Assembly (NCBI GenBank): GCA_036380925.1
Contig: DASVDW010000016.1
Span: 1-13,874 of the forward strand
Length of the DNA: 13,874 nt
Reading direction: 5' to 3'
Origin: JAICLV01 sp036380925
GTDB lineage: Bacteria; Actinomycetota; Actinomycetes; Acidothermales; Acidothermaceae
Part shown: in pieces, positions 5,289 through 12,445 of the stretch
How the letters are laid out: every line of letters starts with the position of its first letter
Numbering within the stretch: the stretch's first letter is position 1
Position numbers and translations under genes: made by a program
Notes under the pieces: model-generated
The model's database searches: none
The model's input: only the letters and a program-made list of their open reading frames with translations
Told to the model about the DNA's origin: nothing

Positions 5289-7375
5289 AACAGATCCGGC
5301 CGCGCCCACGGCTCGCCGAGCACGTGGTGGTCGAGGAACGCGATCACCGTCGAGTACCAGACCTTGGCGTTGCCGGGCTTGAGCACCCAGTGGTTCTCGT
5401 CTGGGAAGTAAAGGAACTTGGCGTCAACCCCGCGATGCACGAGGTCGGTCCACAGCCGCAGGCCCTCCCCGATCGGCACTCGGTAGTCCTTGTCGCCGTG
5501 CACCACCAGCATCGGCGTCTTGATGGCGTGCAGGTGCCGGCTGGGGTCGTTCAACCGGTAACGCTCGGGCTGCTCCAGCGGGTGGCCCCACTCGAGCATC
5601 CAGTACGCGGGATGGTCGGTGGCGCCGGTGAAGTGCTCAAGGGTCCACAGGCTGGCGTGCGTGACGATCGCCTTGAACCGGTCGGTGTGGCCGGCCACCC
5701 AGTTGGCCATGTAGCCGCCGTACGAGCCGCCCATCAACGCGGTGCGGCCCTCGTCGACGTCCGAACGCGCGACCGTGACGTCGGTGAGCGCCATCAGGTC
5801 GGCGAACGGCACCGGGCCCCACTTTCCCCACGCCCGCTGGATGAACTCGTCGCCGTAGCCTTGCGACAACCCCGGGTCAGGCAGCAGCACCGCCCAGCCG
5901 CGGGCGACGAGCAGCCACGGGTTCCACCGCCAGCTCCAGGCGTTCCAGCTCATCAACGGGCCGCCGTGCACCCAGACCGCGAGCGGCGCCGGCTGGTCGG
6001 CCGACGCGCCGTCGGGCAGCACCAGCCAGGCCCGCAGCAGCGCGCCGTCCTCGGCGGTGGTGTGCACCTCCTCGACCCGGCCGGGAACGGTGGAAATCGC
6101 GCCGGGCGAGGGCAGCACGACGGCCTGCTGGTCGACCGCGTCGACGTCCAGCCGCACCGGGGTCGGCGGCTGGTCGATGGTGGCGCGCAACGCGAAAAGG
6201 CGCCGCCCGTCGGGGGCGACCTGCAGGTTGGTGTAGGCGCCGTCGTCGGTGAGCCGGGTCACCCCGCCCGACTCGACGTCGACCTTGAAGACGGGCGAGC
6301 GTCCGAGCTCGTCGGCGATGAAGAAGACCGCGGTCGCGTCGGCCGAGAACACCGGATTCGCGGGCCACAACGGAAAATCCGGGGTGAGGTCGCGATCGGC
6401 GCCGGTGTCGAGGTCGAAAATGCGCAGCGTGACCGCGGGCGAGGTGTCGAAGGAGCCGTCCGTCTCGTCGACGCACACGACCGAACGGCCGTCGGGTGAG
6501 AACGCCGGCTGGTCGTAGTTGTGTTTGCGCTGCCCATCGACAACCTTCGCCTCGGCCAGCGTCCGCCGCTCACCGGTCTTGACGTCGATGAGCACCAGCG
6601 AGCGGCCGTCGAACCCGCGGCCGAGTGGAGTGCGCCACCCGACCGCGATCATCGTGCCGTCGGGGCTCACCGCCATCCCCGCGTCGTCCAACCCGCGACC
6701 GGGATTCGGCGTGAGGTCGCGCAACTGCGAGGCATTGTCGAGGTCGACCGCGAACAGCCGGGTCTCGTCCGGCCCGAGGTCGTGGTCCCAGTTGCGCACC
6801 GGCATGGTCTCGTGCAGCAGCGCGCTGACGCCGGCCTCCTTGCGCGCCTTGCGGCGCTTGGCGTCGTCCTCGGCCGGGCCAGGCAAGACGTTCGCCAGCG
6901 CGACGACGGCGGGCGCGTCCTTCGCGGTCAGCGCGCCAGCGATGTCGCCGGCCGCTTGCGCCACGAACGTCGCCTCGCCGCCGGTCGCGGGCAGCAACCA
7001 CAGCGCGGTCGTCTCGTCGTCCGGCTTGTTGTCGTCGGCGACGCCCTTGACGAGCTCGGAGCGTTTGGAGACGAACAGCAGGTCGCCGTTCGGCAAGAAC
7101 GCGGGCGCCGACTCGCCGTTGACCGAGCGAGTCAGCCGGCGCGGGGGTTTCTCGCCGTCCGGGTCGACCTCCCAAAGCGAGGTGACGTACTTGGTGCGCT
7201 CCTTGTTGAGGGTCTGCACCGGGCAGACGATGCGCGCGCCGTCGGGCGAGAGTGTCAGCCCGTTGACGCGCGGCAGCGCGACGTATTCGTCGAGCGAGTG
7301 GAACGGTGAGGGGGCCGAGGCGGGTTCGCCGCCCGGCTGCGGTGTGGGGGGCTGATCGGCCATGGAGCCGACCAT
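5285..7375 (-). CDS. S9 family prolyl-oligopeptidase-like serine peptidase
   Basis: A 696-residue protein with the two-part prolyl oligopeptidase layout. Residues about 20-430 form a beta-propeller of TolB/PD40-like repeats, recognised by recurring phrases such as LSPDGARIV, FSPDGRSVV, VAPDGRRLF and SPDGTMIAVG. Residues about 440-696 are the alpha/beta-hydrolase domain. The catalytic residues are Ser551 in GGSYGGYMA, Asp630 in HGDKDYRVP and His662 in DENHWVL. The class cleaves short peptides, often after Pro or acyl-blocked N-termini; the substrate here is unknown. There is no signal peptide, so it is cytoplasmic. The start is uncertain between the ATG at 7375 and one at 7363, neither with a clear Shine-Dalgarno. 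It begins 17 bp after hemH and overlaps suhB by 4 bp. Confidence 0.93.
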   Translation of the reverse strand: MVGSMADQPPTPQPGGEPASAPSPFHSLDEYVALPRVNGLTLSPDGARIVCPVQTLNKERTKYVTSLWEVDPDGEKPPRRLTRSVNGESAPAFLPNGDLLFVSKRSELVKGVADDNKPDDETTALWLLPATGGEATFVAQAAGDIAGALTAKDAPAVVALANVLPGPAEDDAKRRKARKEAGVSALLHETMPVRNWDHDLGPDETRLFAVDLDNASQLRDLTPNPGRGLDDAGMAVSPDGTMIAVGWRTPLGRGFDGRSLVLIDVKTGERRTLAEAKVVDGQRKHNYDQPAFSPDGRSVVCVDETDGSFDTSPAVTLRIFDLDTGADRDLTPDFPLWPANPVFSADATAVFFIADELGRSPVFKVDVESGGVTRLTDDGAYTNLQVAPDGRRLFALRATIDQPPTPVRLDVDAVDQQAVVLPSPGAISTVPGRVEEVHTTAEDGALLRAWLVLPDGASADQPAPLAVWVHGGPLMSWNAWSWRWNPWLLVARGWAVLLPDPGLSQGYGDEFIQRAWGKWGPVPFADLMALTDVTVARSDVDEGRTALMGGSYGGYMANWVAGHTDRFKAIVTHASLWTLEHFTGATDHPAYWMLEWGHPLEQPERYRLNDPSRHLHAIKTPMLVVHGDKDYRVPIGEGLRLWTDLVHRGVDAKFLYFPDENHWVLKPGNAKVWYSTVIAFLDHHVLGEPWARPDLL

Positions 7376-7392
7376 ATCGACTCGCGGGACGA

Positions 7393-8412
7393 CTATCGGG
7401 TCGCCATCCGGCAGCACTGCGGCGGGCACACGTCGTGGGCCGGACCGAGGTCGCCGAGCGCGCGCTTGTCGGTCTCGCCCATTCGCTCCAGCACCAGCTC
7501 GCGGATCATCGCGACGAACCGCGGGTCGACGCCCACGGTAGCCGACCGGGCGAACGCCAGGCCAAGCTCGTCGGCCTTCGCGGCGGCCTCCGTGTCGAGG
7601 TCGTACACCACCTCCATGTGGTCGGAGACGAAACCGATCGGGACGACGACGACCGCTCGCGCGCCGGCCTTCGCGAGTTCGTCGAGGCGGTCGCAGATGT
7701 CGGGCTCCAACCACGGGGTCGCCGCCCCGCCGCTGCGGCTGCAGTACGACAGCGACGTCTCGTGCTCCGGGAAGTGCCGCGCCACCAGTACCGCCGCCTC
7801 TTCGAGCTGCCGGGTGTACGCGCCGCCGTCGGGGCCGCTCACCGCGGCCATCGCGGTGGGGATGGAGTGCGCCACAAACGCCAAGTGCGCCCGTGGCGCA
7901 AGGCTTTGCGGCAGCGTCGAAAGAGCGTTCCGGACGCCGTCAACGATGGGCTCGACAAACCCTGGATGGTTGAAGTACTGCCGCAACCGGTCGACGCGAG
8001 GCGCGTCGTCGCCCACTTCGGCGCGCGCCCGCTCGATGGCGTCGAGGTACTGCCGGCAGCTCGAGTAGCCCGCGTACGCCGAGGTGAGGATCGCCACCGC
8101 GTTGGTGACACCGTCGTCGCGCATCTGGGTGAGCGCCTCGACGAGGGTCGGCGTCCAGTTGCGGTTTCCCCAGTGGACCGGCAGGGCGGGGCCGTTGGAT
8201 TCGAACTCCTCGCGCAACGCGGAAAGCAGCGCGCGGTTTTGCCCGTTGATCGGGCTGACCCCGCCGAAGTGGTAGTAGTGCTGCGCCACCTCCTCCAGCC
8301 GTTCCCTCGGCACGCCGCGCCCCGCGGTGACGGTCTCGAGAAACGGCATCACGTCGTCCATGCCTTCGGGACCGCCGAACGAGACGAGGAACACGGCGTC
8401 ATAGGGTCGCAT
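7393..8412 (-). CDS. hemH: Ferrochelatase (coproporphyrin III ferrochelatase type)
   Basis: A 339-residue ferrochelatase that inserts Fe2+ into the porphyrin. In Gram-positive lineages the substrate is coproporphyrin III and the enzyme is also called CpfC. Family marks are DAVFLVSFGGPEG (5-17) near the N-terminus and HFGGVSPING (48-57). FVAHSIP holds the catalytic His182, and GFVSDHMEVVYDLD holds Glu267. Cys224 and the C-terminal Cys329, Cys333 and Cys334 are candidates for the [2Fe-2S] cluster known from actinobacterial ferrochelatases, although the spacing is not the one I remember for M. tuberculosis. The ATG has an AGGA (8420-8423) 7 nt upstream. It is the first gene of the operon, divergent from the adenylate kinase gene across 38 bp. 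Confidence 0.97.
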   Translation of the reverse strand: MRPYDAVFLVSFGGPEGMDDVMPFLETVTAGRGVPRERLEEVAQHYYHFGGVSPINGQNRALLSALREEFESNGPALPVHWGNRNWTPTLVEALTQMRDDGVTNAVAILTSAYAGYSSCRQYLDAIERARAEVGDDAPRVDRLRQYFNHPGFVEPIVDGVRNALSTLPQSLAPRAHLAFVAHSIPTAMAAVSGPDGGAYTRQLEEAAVLVARHFPEHETSLSYCSRSGGAATPWLEPDICDRLDELAKAGARAVVVVPIGFVSDHMEVVYDLDTEAAAKADELGLAFARSATVGVDPRFVAMIRELVLERMGETDKRALGDLGPAHDVCPPQCCRMATR

Positions 8413-8450
8413 GACTCGATCCTGCCAAACCTTGCCGGAAGGACTGCCGC

Positions 8451-9032
8451 GTGCGGGTGTTGTTGATCGGGCCGCCGGCGTCCGGAAAAGGCACCCAGGG
8501 GCGGCGGCTCGCCGTCGACTTCGGGGTGAGCTACCTGTCGTCAGGTGAGCTGCTGCGCGCCGAGGTCGCAGCGGGCACCCCGCTGGGCAAGCAGGTCGCC
8601 GACGATTTGGCCCGCGGCGACCTGGTGCCCGACGAGGTCATCCTCGACGTCTTGCGTCCGCCGCTGGAGACGGCGCTGCGCAGCGGCGGGTACCTGCTCG
8701 ACGGCTTCCCGCGCACCGTCGCGCAGGCCCGCGCCCTCGACGACTGGGCCTCGGCGGTGGGCGGCCGACCCGAGGCGGCGGTGTGGTTCGACGTCGCGGA
8801 CGACGAGTTGCTGCGCCGGTCGCGCAGCCGCGCCTCGATCGAGGGCCGCGCGGACGACGTGAGCTCCGTCGCGCGGCACCGCATCGACGTCTACAACGCG
8901 GCGACCGCGCCGCTGATCGACTACTACCGGCAGGCCGGGATTTTGATCCACATCGACGCGGCCCAGCCGATCGAGCAGGTGGCGGCCGCGGTCGATTCTG
9001 CGCTGGCGCCGTTCGATGTGCGCGGGCGGTGA
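8451..9032 (+). CDS. Adenylate kinase family nucleoside monophosphate kinase
   Basis: A 193-residue P-loop NMP kinase, predicted to transfer phosphate from ATP to AMP or a similar nucleotide. It has the P-loop GPPASGKGTQ (7-16), the NMP-binding SSGELLR (30-36, usually STGELxR), LLDGFPRTVAQA (82-93), GRADD (132-136) and a C-terminal LIDYYR. The lid between about residues 127 and 141 is very short, as in the 181-residue M. tuberculosis Adk. The housekeeping adk normally lies between secY and map among ribosomal protein genes, so this is probably a second, paralogous kinase. AMP specificity is therefore not assured and no gene symbol is given. The GTG start is supported by GGAAGGA at 8437-8443, 7 nt upstream. 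Confidence 0.88.
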   Translation: MRVLLIGPPASGKGTQGRRLAVDFGVSYLSSGELLRAEVAAGTPLGKQVADDLARGDLVPDEVILDVLRPPLETALRSGGYLLDGFPRTVAQARALDDWASAVGGRPEAAVWFDVADDELLRRSRSRASIEGRADDVSSVARHRIDVYNAATAPLIDYYRQAGILIHIDAAQPIEQVAAAVDSALAPFDVRGR

Positions 9033-9085
9033 CCCGGATGGCAGACTGCAGCGTGCGACAACAGCGGGGCGAGACGGCGGGTGAC

Positions 9086-9982
9086 ATGGCAAAGCTGCGG
9101 CTGGTCGGCGTGAGCGAGGACGGCCAGCACCTGATGCTCGCCGACGAGTCCGGCGACCAGCACACGGTGGAGATCGACGAGCGGCTGCGGTCCGCCGTGA
9201 ACGGCCACCTGTCGCGCCTCGGTCAGTTGACCATGGCGCTGGAGAGCCGGTTGTCACCCCGCGAGATCCAGGAGCGGGTGCGCGGCGGCGAGTCGGCCGA
9301 GCACGTCGCGATCACCGCTGGCGTGCCGCTGGAGCGGGTGCTGCGGTTCGTCGGCCCGGTGCTGCGCGAGCGCGAGCACGTCGCCGACCAGGCCCGCCGC
9401 GCCCGGCTCGGTGGCGCCGCCGGCCCGGCGGTGTTGTTGGCAGACGTGGTGGCCCGCGCGGCTGCCCGCCAAGGTGTGGCCGCCGACGACGTCGAGTGGG
9501 ACTCCGCCCGCCGCGAGGACCACAGCTGGATCGTGCGGATCAGCTGGCCCGACGGGTCGGTCGGCGCCTGGGCGCTCGACCTGCTGCACCGGCAGGCCAC
9601 CCCGATCGACGCGATCGCCCGCAGGGTCAGCGGGCTGCCCGACGAGAGCATCGAGGCGCTGCACCGCTCGATCGACGTCGATTACGACGCTGAGGACGAC
9701 GAGAGCAACGTGCGGGCGTTCGTGCCGCGCGCGGTGTCGGATGTCGATGACGAAGCCGCCGACGACGTTGGCGACGCGCAGAGCGACGAGGCCGGCGAGC
9801 CGGAGGACGAGCACGACACCGCGGTCGTCGACTTGAGCGAACCTGCGCCCGCGGAGGAGACACCGGCACAGCAGCCCGATCCGGCGCAGCCGACGCAGCC
9901 GACGCGGTCGTCCCGCTCGTCGCGGCGCGCGCGGGTGCCCAAGTGGGACGACATCATGTTCGGGCCCAAGTCGAAAGACTGA
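9086..9982 (+). CDS. sepH: SepH septation protein (DUF3071)
   Basis: A 298-residue cell-division regulator. In Streptomyces and mycobacteria SepH binds FtsZ and promotes its assembly during septation. The N-terminus LRLVGVSEDGQHLMLAD (4-20) is the family hallmark. The DUF3071 region covers about residues 1-165 and contains a helix-turn-helix, SPREIQERVRGG..AGVPLERVLRFVGPV (57-92), the FtsZ-binding element in characterised homologues. Residues 200-280 form an acidic, Pro-rich linker. RVPKWDDIMFG (283-293) is the conserved C-terminal tail. The ATG at 9086 is chosen because the protein then starts at the conserved domain; an upstream in-frame ATG at 9038 would add 16 residues without a family match. 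It lies 53 bp after the adenylate kinase gene on the same strand. Confidence 0.96.
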   Translation: MAKLRLVGVSEDGQHLMLADESGDQHTVEIDERLRSAVNGHLSRLGQLTMALESRLSPREIQERVRGGESAEHVAITAGVPLERVLRFVGPVLREREHVADQARRARLGGAAGPAVLLADVVARAAARQGVAADDVEWDSARREDHSWIVRISWPDGSVGAWALDLLHRQATPIDAIARRVSGLPDESIEALHRSIDVDYDAEDDESNVRAFVPRAVSDVDDEAADDVGDAQSDEAGEPEDEHDTAVVDLSEPAPAEETPAQQPDPAQPTQPTRSSRSSRRARVPKWDDIMFGPKSKD

Positions 9983-9999
9983 ATCCGCAGAATTTCTTT

Positions 10000-10022
10000 G
10001 CCGGCGTTGTATCAGCCGGCGC
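10000..10022 (+). other. Short inverted repeat after sepH
   Basis: GCCGGC occurs twice on either side of a 9-nt loop shortly after the sepH stop and could fold as a 6-bp stem. No T-tract follows, only a run of GC, so it is at best a weak terminator. Boundaries are approximate to a base or two. Confidence 0.25.
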
Positions 10023-10045
10023 GCGCGCGACTCTTCCTTGTCGAA

Positions 10046-10062
10046 CGGCGATCTGATCGCCG
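10046..10062 (+). promoter_or_regulatory. Perfect stem-loop just upstream of a ribosome binding site
   Basis: CGGCGAT (10046-10052), loop CTG, ATCGCCG (10056-10062): a perfect 7-bp stem. It ends 5 nt before the AAGGAGG of the next small gene. The position suggests either translation control in the leader or a protein-binding palindrome. No T-tract follows, so it is not a standard terminator. Confidence 0.45.
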
Positions 10063-10067
10063 ACCGC

Positions 10068-10074
10068 AAGGAGG
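10068..10074 (+). promoter_or_regulatory. Strong Shine-Dalgarno (AAGGAGG) for a 78-residue gene
   Basis: A seven-base match to the anti-Shine-Dalgarno sequence, 4 nt before the GTG at 10079. It is the strongest ribosome binding site in this part of the window and is the main reason to accept the small gene that follows and to reject the upstream ATG at 9998. Confidence 0.7.
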
Positions 10075-10078
10075 CAAC

Positions 10079-10315
10079 GTGAGCGCCACATCGGTGACCT
10101 CGACACCGCCGCGGCCAGGCCTGGCCGGGCGCGGCGACCGGTTGCTTGTCGCCTTGCTCGATCACCGCACCGCCGTCTGGGTCGACAACCTCGACGCGAG
10201 CACTCAACGTGACCGCAACCGCGAGTGGATTCGCGCCGTCGAACACGTGAAGGCCCGTCGACGGCTGCGCCGGCTTGGCGCCATGCGCTCGGTCGCGGCG
10301 AGGCGGATGTCGTGA
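10079..10315 (+). CDS. Small basic protein of unknown function
   Basis: A 78-residue protein that I do not recognise. The first 18 residues are Ser/Thr/Pro-rich. The rest is Arg-rich and probably helical: GDRLLVALLDHRTAVWVDNLD, then REWIRAVEHVKARRRLRRLG. There is no signal peptide or membrane segment. Support comes from the strong AAGGAGG, codon usage with G/C at most third positions, and the intact frame; GC-rich DNA makes chance frames common, so caution applies. The GTG start is set by the ribosome binding site. The stop overlaps a possible second start (GTGA at 10312). It opens the accessory block after sepH. A nucleic-acid-binding or partner role for the downstream protease would be a guess. 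Confidence 0.55.
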   Translation: MSATSVTSTPPRPGLAGRGDRLLVALLDHRTAVWVDNLDASTQRDRNREWIRAVEHVKARRRLRRLGAMRSVAARRMS

Positions 10316-10542
10316 TCCATCAAAGCGTGATGGCGCTCGTCGAGTCGCCACGTCGTGCCGCGCCGGGGACGGCACGTTCGGCGATCGTGGGCGCCGTCGC
10401 AAACGCGGGGGGCTCGGGGGAACAACGGGGGAACCGGTTGGGGGGACCCTGGGGGGGAAACCGGGGGGCGCACCACAGCGTCGTGGGCGCGGTCGGGTGG
10501 AGTTTGCTCAAGCCAGCCGATCGCGCCCCGCGCGTGCCATGA
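10312..10542 (+). CDS. Doubtful 76-codon frame overlapping the previous stop
   Basis: A GTG at 10312 overlaps the TGA of the small basic gene, an arrangement typical of coupled genes in this window, and opens 76 codons. An in-frame ATG at 10330 is an alternative start. However, the frame runs through the G-run array, giving a Gly/Arg/Asn-rich stretch (GNRLGGPWGGNRG) that looks like translated low-complexity DNA rather than a protein. I list it only because of the overlap. Confidence 0.15.
   Translation: MIHQSVMALVESPRRAAPGTARSAIVGAVANAGGSGEQRGNRLGGPWGGNRGAHHSVVGAVGWSLLKPADRAPRVP
10407..10468 (+). repeat. Array of six long G-runs (potential G-quadruplex / phased sites)
   Basis: Runs of 6, 5, 5, 6, 7 and 6 G lie at 10407-10412, 10416-10420, 10427-10431, 10440-10445, 10451-10457 and 10463-10468. 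The spacers are 3, 6, 8, 5 and 5 nt. The run starts are 9-13 bp apart, close to one helical turn. CGGGGGAAC is repeated exactly at 10415-10423 and 10426-10434, 11 bp apart, and is followed by the palindrome AACCGGTT (10432-10439). The array ends 116 bp before the subtilase start codon and lies on its coding strand, so it would be in the mRNA if transcription began upstream. It meets the usual G-quadruplex pattern several times over. Confidence 0.85.
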
Positions 10543-10584
10543 TCCGGAAAACCAGCACCCGCCGCGCCGGAGAGGAAGACGCTG

Positions 10585-11787
10585 ATGCGTCTCGAACGAA
10601 ACGAACACATTGACCGCCTGCTCGCCCGCCACCCCGACGTCCGCCTTGTCGAAGGCGCGTCCGGCAACGGCGCGCTGATTCGCGCCAACCAACTGGTGGC
10701 GGTCGCCGGCAGCGCCGAGGTCGTGCACGACCGCGCGCGCCGATGGATCGACCGGCGCGAGGACGACGACGCGGGCGTCGCGGTGTTTCACTTGCGTCCC
10801 GGCTTGGACGTGGATGAGTGCGACATCGCAGTCGGGCTCTCCGAGGGCGCGGCGCACAAACGGGTGAACGCAGGCCCAAATCACATTGTGACGGCACAAC
10901 CTGACTGGCATCCCGGGCCCTTCGACGACCCTGAGCCGGCCGACGCGATTCCCGCGCCATCGGAAAGCACGGAAAGCACGGTGCAAAGCGACGTGACGGT
11001 GGCGATCCTCGACACCGGGATCGCAAAACATCCCTGGTTCGACAACCGCAAATGGTTCGCGGTCTGCGACTCTGACGTGTTCGAGGTACCCGATGCCGAT
11101 GACAACGACCGGCTCGACTCGGTCGCTGGTCACGGGACCTTCATCGCCGGCGTCGTGTTACAGCAGGCGCCAGAGGCCCACCTGCTCATCGACCGGATCA
11201 TCTCCGGCGACGGGGTCACCGACGAGCACCGACTCGTGCGCGGTCTAGCGCGATTGCGCGCCCGCGCTGGAAAAGCAAATCGGCGGGTCGACGTCGTCAG
11301 CCTCTCTCTTGGCTGCTACACCCACGACGACAAGCCGTCGCCGGTCGTCGAGCATGCGATCAACGCGTTTGACCGGCACACGGTCGTCGTCGCCTGCGCG
11401 GGAAACGCAGGAAGCGACCGACCGTTCTGGCCGGCGGCACTAAAACGGGTGATCGCAGTGGCTTCGCTCGATGAAGACGCGAACGACCGCGCTCCGTTCA
11501 GCAACTACGGCTGGTGGGTCGACGCTTGCACCCTTGGCGAGAAGGTGACGAGCAGCTTCTTCAGCTACACCGATCACACAATGTCCGGAGTCGAGCAGTT
11601 CGGTGGATATGCGTCGTGGAGTGGCACTTCGTTCGCGGCGCCTCGTGTTGCCGGAGCTATCGCCGCAAAGGCCGCCGCGGACGGCAGCTCCGCGTCCGCG
11701 GCCGCCTCGGCGGTGATCGACCCGAACACCGCTCGGTCGATGCCAGACCTCGGCGTCCTGGTCGATGTGCCGTCGAGTCGAGGCTGA
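10585..11787 (+). CDS. Intracellular S8 (subtilisin) family serine peptidase
   Basis: A 400-residue subtilase. The catalytic triad is intact: Asp143 in VAILDTGI, His183 in GHGTFIAG and Ser348 in GTSFAAPRVAG, with the oxyanion Asn274 in CAGNAG. The protease domain spans about residues 135-365. The first 130 residues form an extra domain (from RLVEGASGNGALIRANQLVAV to about Trp108) that I do not recognise. It could be an inhibitory or recognition domain, and the Pro/Ser/Glu-rich link at 112-135 may be the cleavage or hinge region. There is no signal peptide or membrane anchor, so it probably works inside the cell, unlike most actinobacterial subtilases. GAGAGGAAG lies just upstream of the ATG. 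The G-run array precedes it and a sigma factor gene follows 76 bp later on the same strand. Confidence 0.93.
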   Translation: MRLERNEHIDRLLARHPDVRLVEGASGNGALIRANQLVAVAGSAEVVHDRARRWIDRREDDDAGVAVFHLRPGLDVDECDIAVGLSEGAAHKRVNAGPNHIVTAQPDWHPGPFDDPEPADAIPAPSESTESTVQSDVTVAILDTGIAKHPWFDNRKWFAVCDSDVFEVPDADDNDRLDSVAGHGTFIAGVVLQQAPEAHLLIDRIISGDGVTDEHRLVRGLARLRARAGKANRRVDVVSLSLGCYTHDDKPSPVVEHAINAFDRHTVVVACAGNAGSDRPFWPAALKRVIAVASLDEDANDRAPFSNYGWWVDACTLGEKVTSSFFSYTDHTMSGVEQFGGYASWSGTSFAAPRVAGAIAAKAAADGSSASAAASAVIDPNTARSMPDLGVLVDVPSSRG

Positions 11788-11797
11788 GCGTGGCCGG

Positions 11798-11803
11798 TAG
11801 GGT
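11798..11803 (+). promoter_or_regulatory. Possible -10 hexamer (TAGGGT) before the sigma factor gene
   Basis: TAGGGT fits the actinobacterial -10 pattern and lies in the 76-bp gap after the subtilase gene. It would start transcription near 11810, just before the inverted repeats. There is no recognisable -35, so this is tentative. Confidence 0.25.
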
Positions 11804-11808
11804 CGTGT

Positions 11809-11835
11809 CCCGCGAAAGCCCGCTCATCGCGGGCT
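11809..11835 (+). promoter_or_regulatory. Overlapping inverted repeats between subtilase and sigma factor genes
   Basis: Two stems share the same right arm. AGCCCGC (11817-11823) pairs with GCGGGCT (11829-11835) over a 5-nt loop. Alternatively CCCGCG (11809-11814) pairs with CGCGGG (11828-11833) over 13 nt. They cannot form together. No T-tract follows. The position, 15-55 nt before the ribosome binding site, allows attenuation, translation control or a protein-binding site. Confidence 0.45.
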
Positions 11836-11863
11836 CCAGTTCCAGCGCGGGGAGGACCACGCC

Positions 11864-12445
11864 GTGCCGCAGCGCGAGACCGCCGAGTTGCTGGTCGCAG
11901 CCCGGGCGGGCGACAGCGACGCGTGGGACGAACTCGTCGAGCGGTACGCCCGGTTGGTCTGGGCGGTCGCCCGAGGTTTCGCATTGTCGATGGCCGACGC
12001 GGCCGACGTCAGCCAGACCACGTGGCTGCGGCTGGTCGAGCACCTCGACGAATTGCGCGAGCCCGAGCATGTCGGTGGCTGGCTGGCCACCACCGCGCGG
12101 CGCGAGTGCCTGCGGATCCTTCGCCGCAACGGGCGAGAAGTGGTCGGCCTCGACGCCGGCATCGAGATCGAGGCTGGCGAGCCGACACCAGAAGCGGTGG
12201 TGCTCGACACCGAGCGCGATCGAATCCTGTGGCTCTCACTTGGCGAGATTTCGCAGCGTTGCCAGGTGCTCTTGCGTGCGCTGGCAACCGTGCCCCCGCC
12301 CAGCTATCAAGACATCTCAGCGGCGCTCGGCATGCCGGTCGGCAGCATCGGTCCGACGCGGGCGCGTTGCCTTGACCATCTCAAGCGGCGCGTCGAGGTG
12401 CATTCGGGCCGCGAGACAGAGCAGCAAACGGGCGGGGGTGCGTGA
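11864..12445 (+). CDS. ECF-like sigma-70 family RNA polymerase sigma factor
   Basis: A 193-residue two-domain sigma factor. Region 2 is at about residues 17-88: AWDELVERYARLVWAVARGF, then ADAADVSQTTWLRLVEHLD, then VGGWLATTARRECLRILRR, the core-binding and -10 recognition segments. A linker (90-120) follows. Region 4 is at about 124-175: LGEISQRCQVLLRALATVPPPSYQDISAALGMPVGSIGPTRARCLDHLKR, a helix-turn-helix for -35 recognition. The motif SIGPTRARCL is common in the actinobacterial sigma factors found beside CHAT/TPR genes, from memory. The GTG start has GGAGG at 11851-11855, 8 nt upstream. No classical zinc-binding anti-sigma gene is adjacent; the next gene starts at the sigma stop (TGATG). 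Confidence 0.93.
   Translation: MPQRETAELLVAARAGDSDAWDELVERYARLVWAVARGFALSMADAADVSQTTWLRLVEHLDELREPEHVGGWLATTARRECLRILRRNGREVVGLDAGIEIEAGEPTPEAVVLDTERDRILWLSLGEISQRCQVLLRALATVPPPSYQDISAALGMPVGSIGPTRARCLDHLKRRVEVHSGRETEQQTGGGA

Noticed and set aside
7376..7714. N-terminal extension of the S9 peptidase frame
   Set aside because: It would run deep into hemH, and the extra residues are Arg/Gly-rich without any motif. The ATG at 7375 or 7363 gives a normal family length.
9254..10402. 382-codon minus-strand frame opposite sepH
   Set aside because: SepH on the plus strand is unmistakable; the opposite frame has shadow composition.
10407..10468. CRISPR-like repeat array
   Set aside because: The G-runs are short, unequal and separated by 3-8 nt; there are no repeat-spacer units.
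10504..10543. TTGCTC and CATGAT as a promoter for the subtilase
   Set aside because: The spacing is 28 bp and neither hexamer is a good match.
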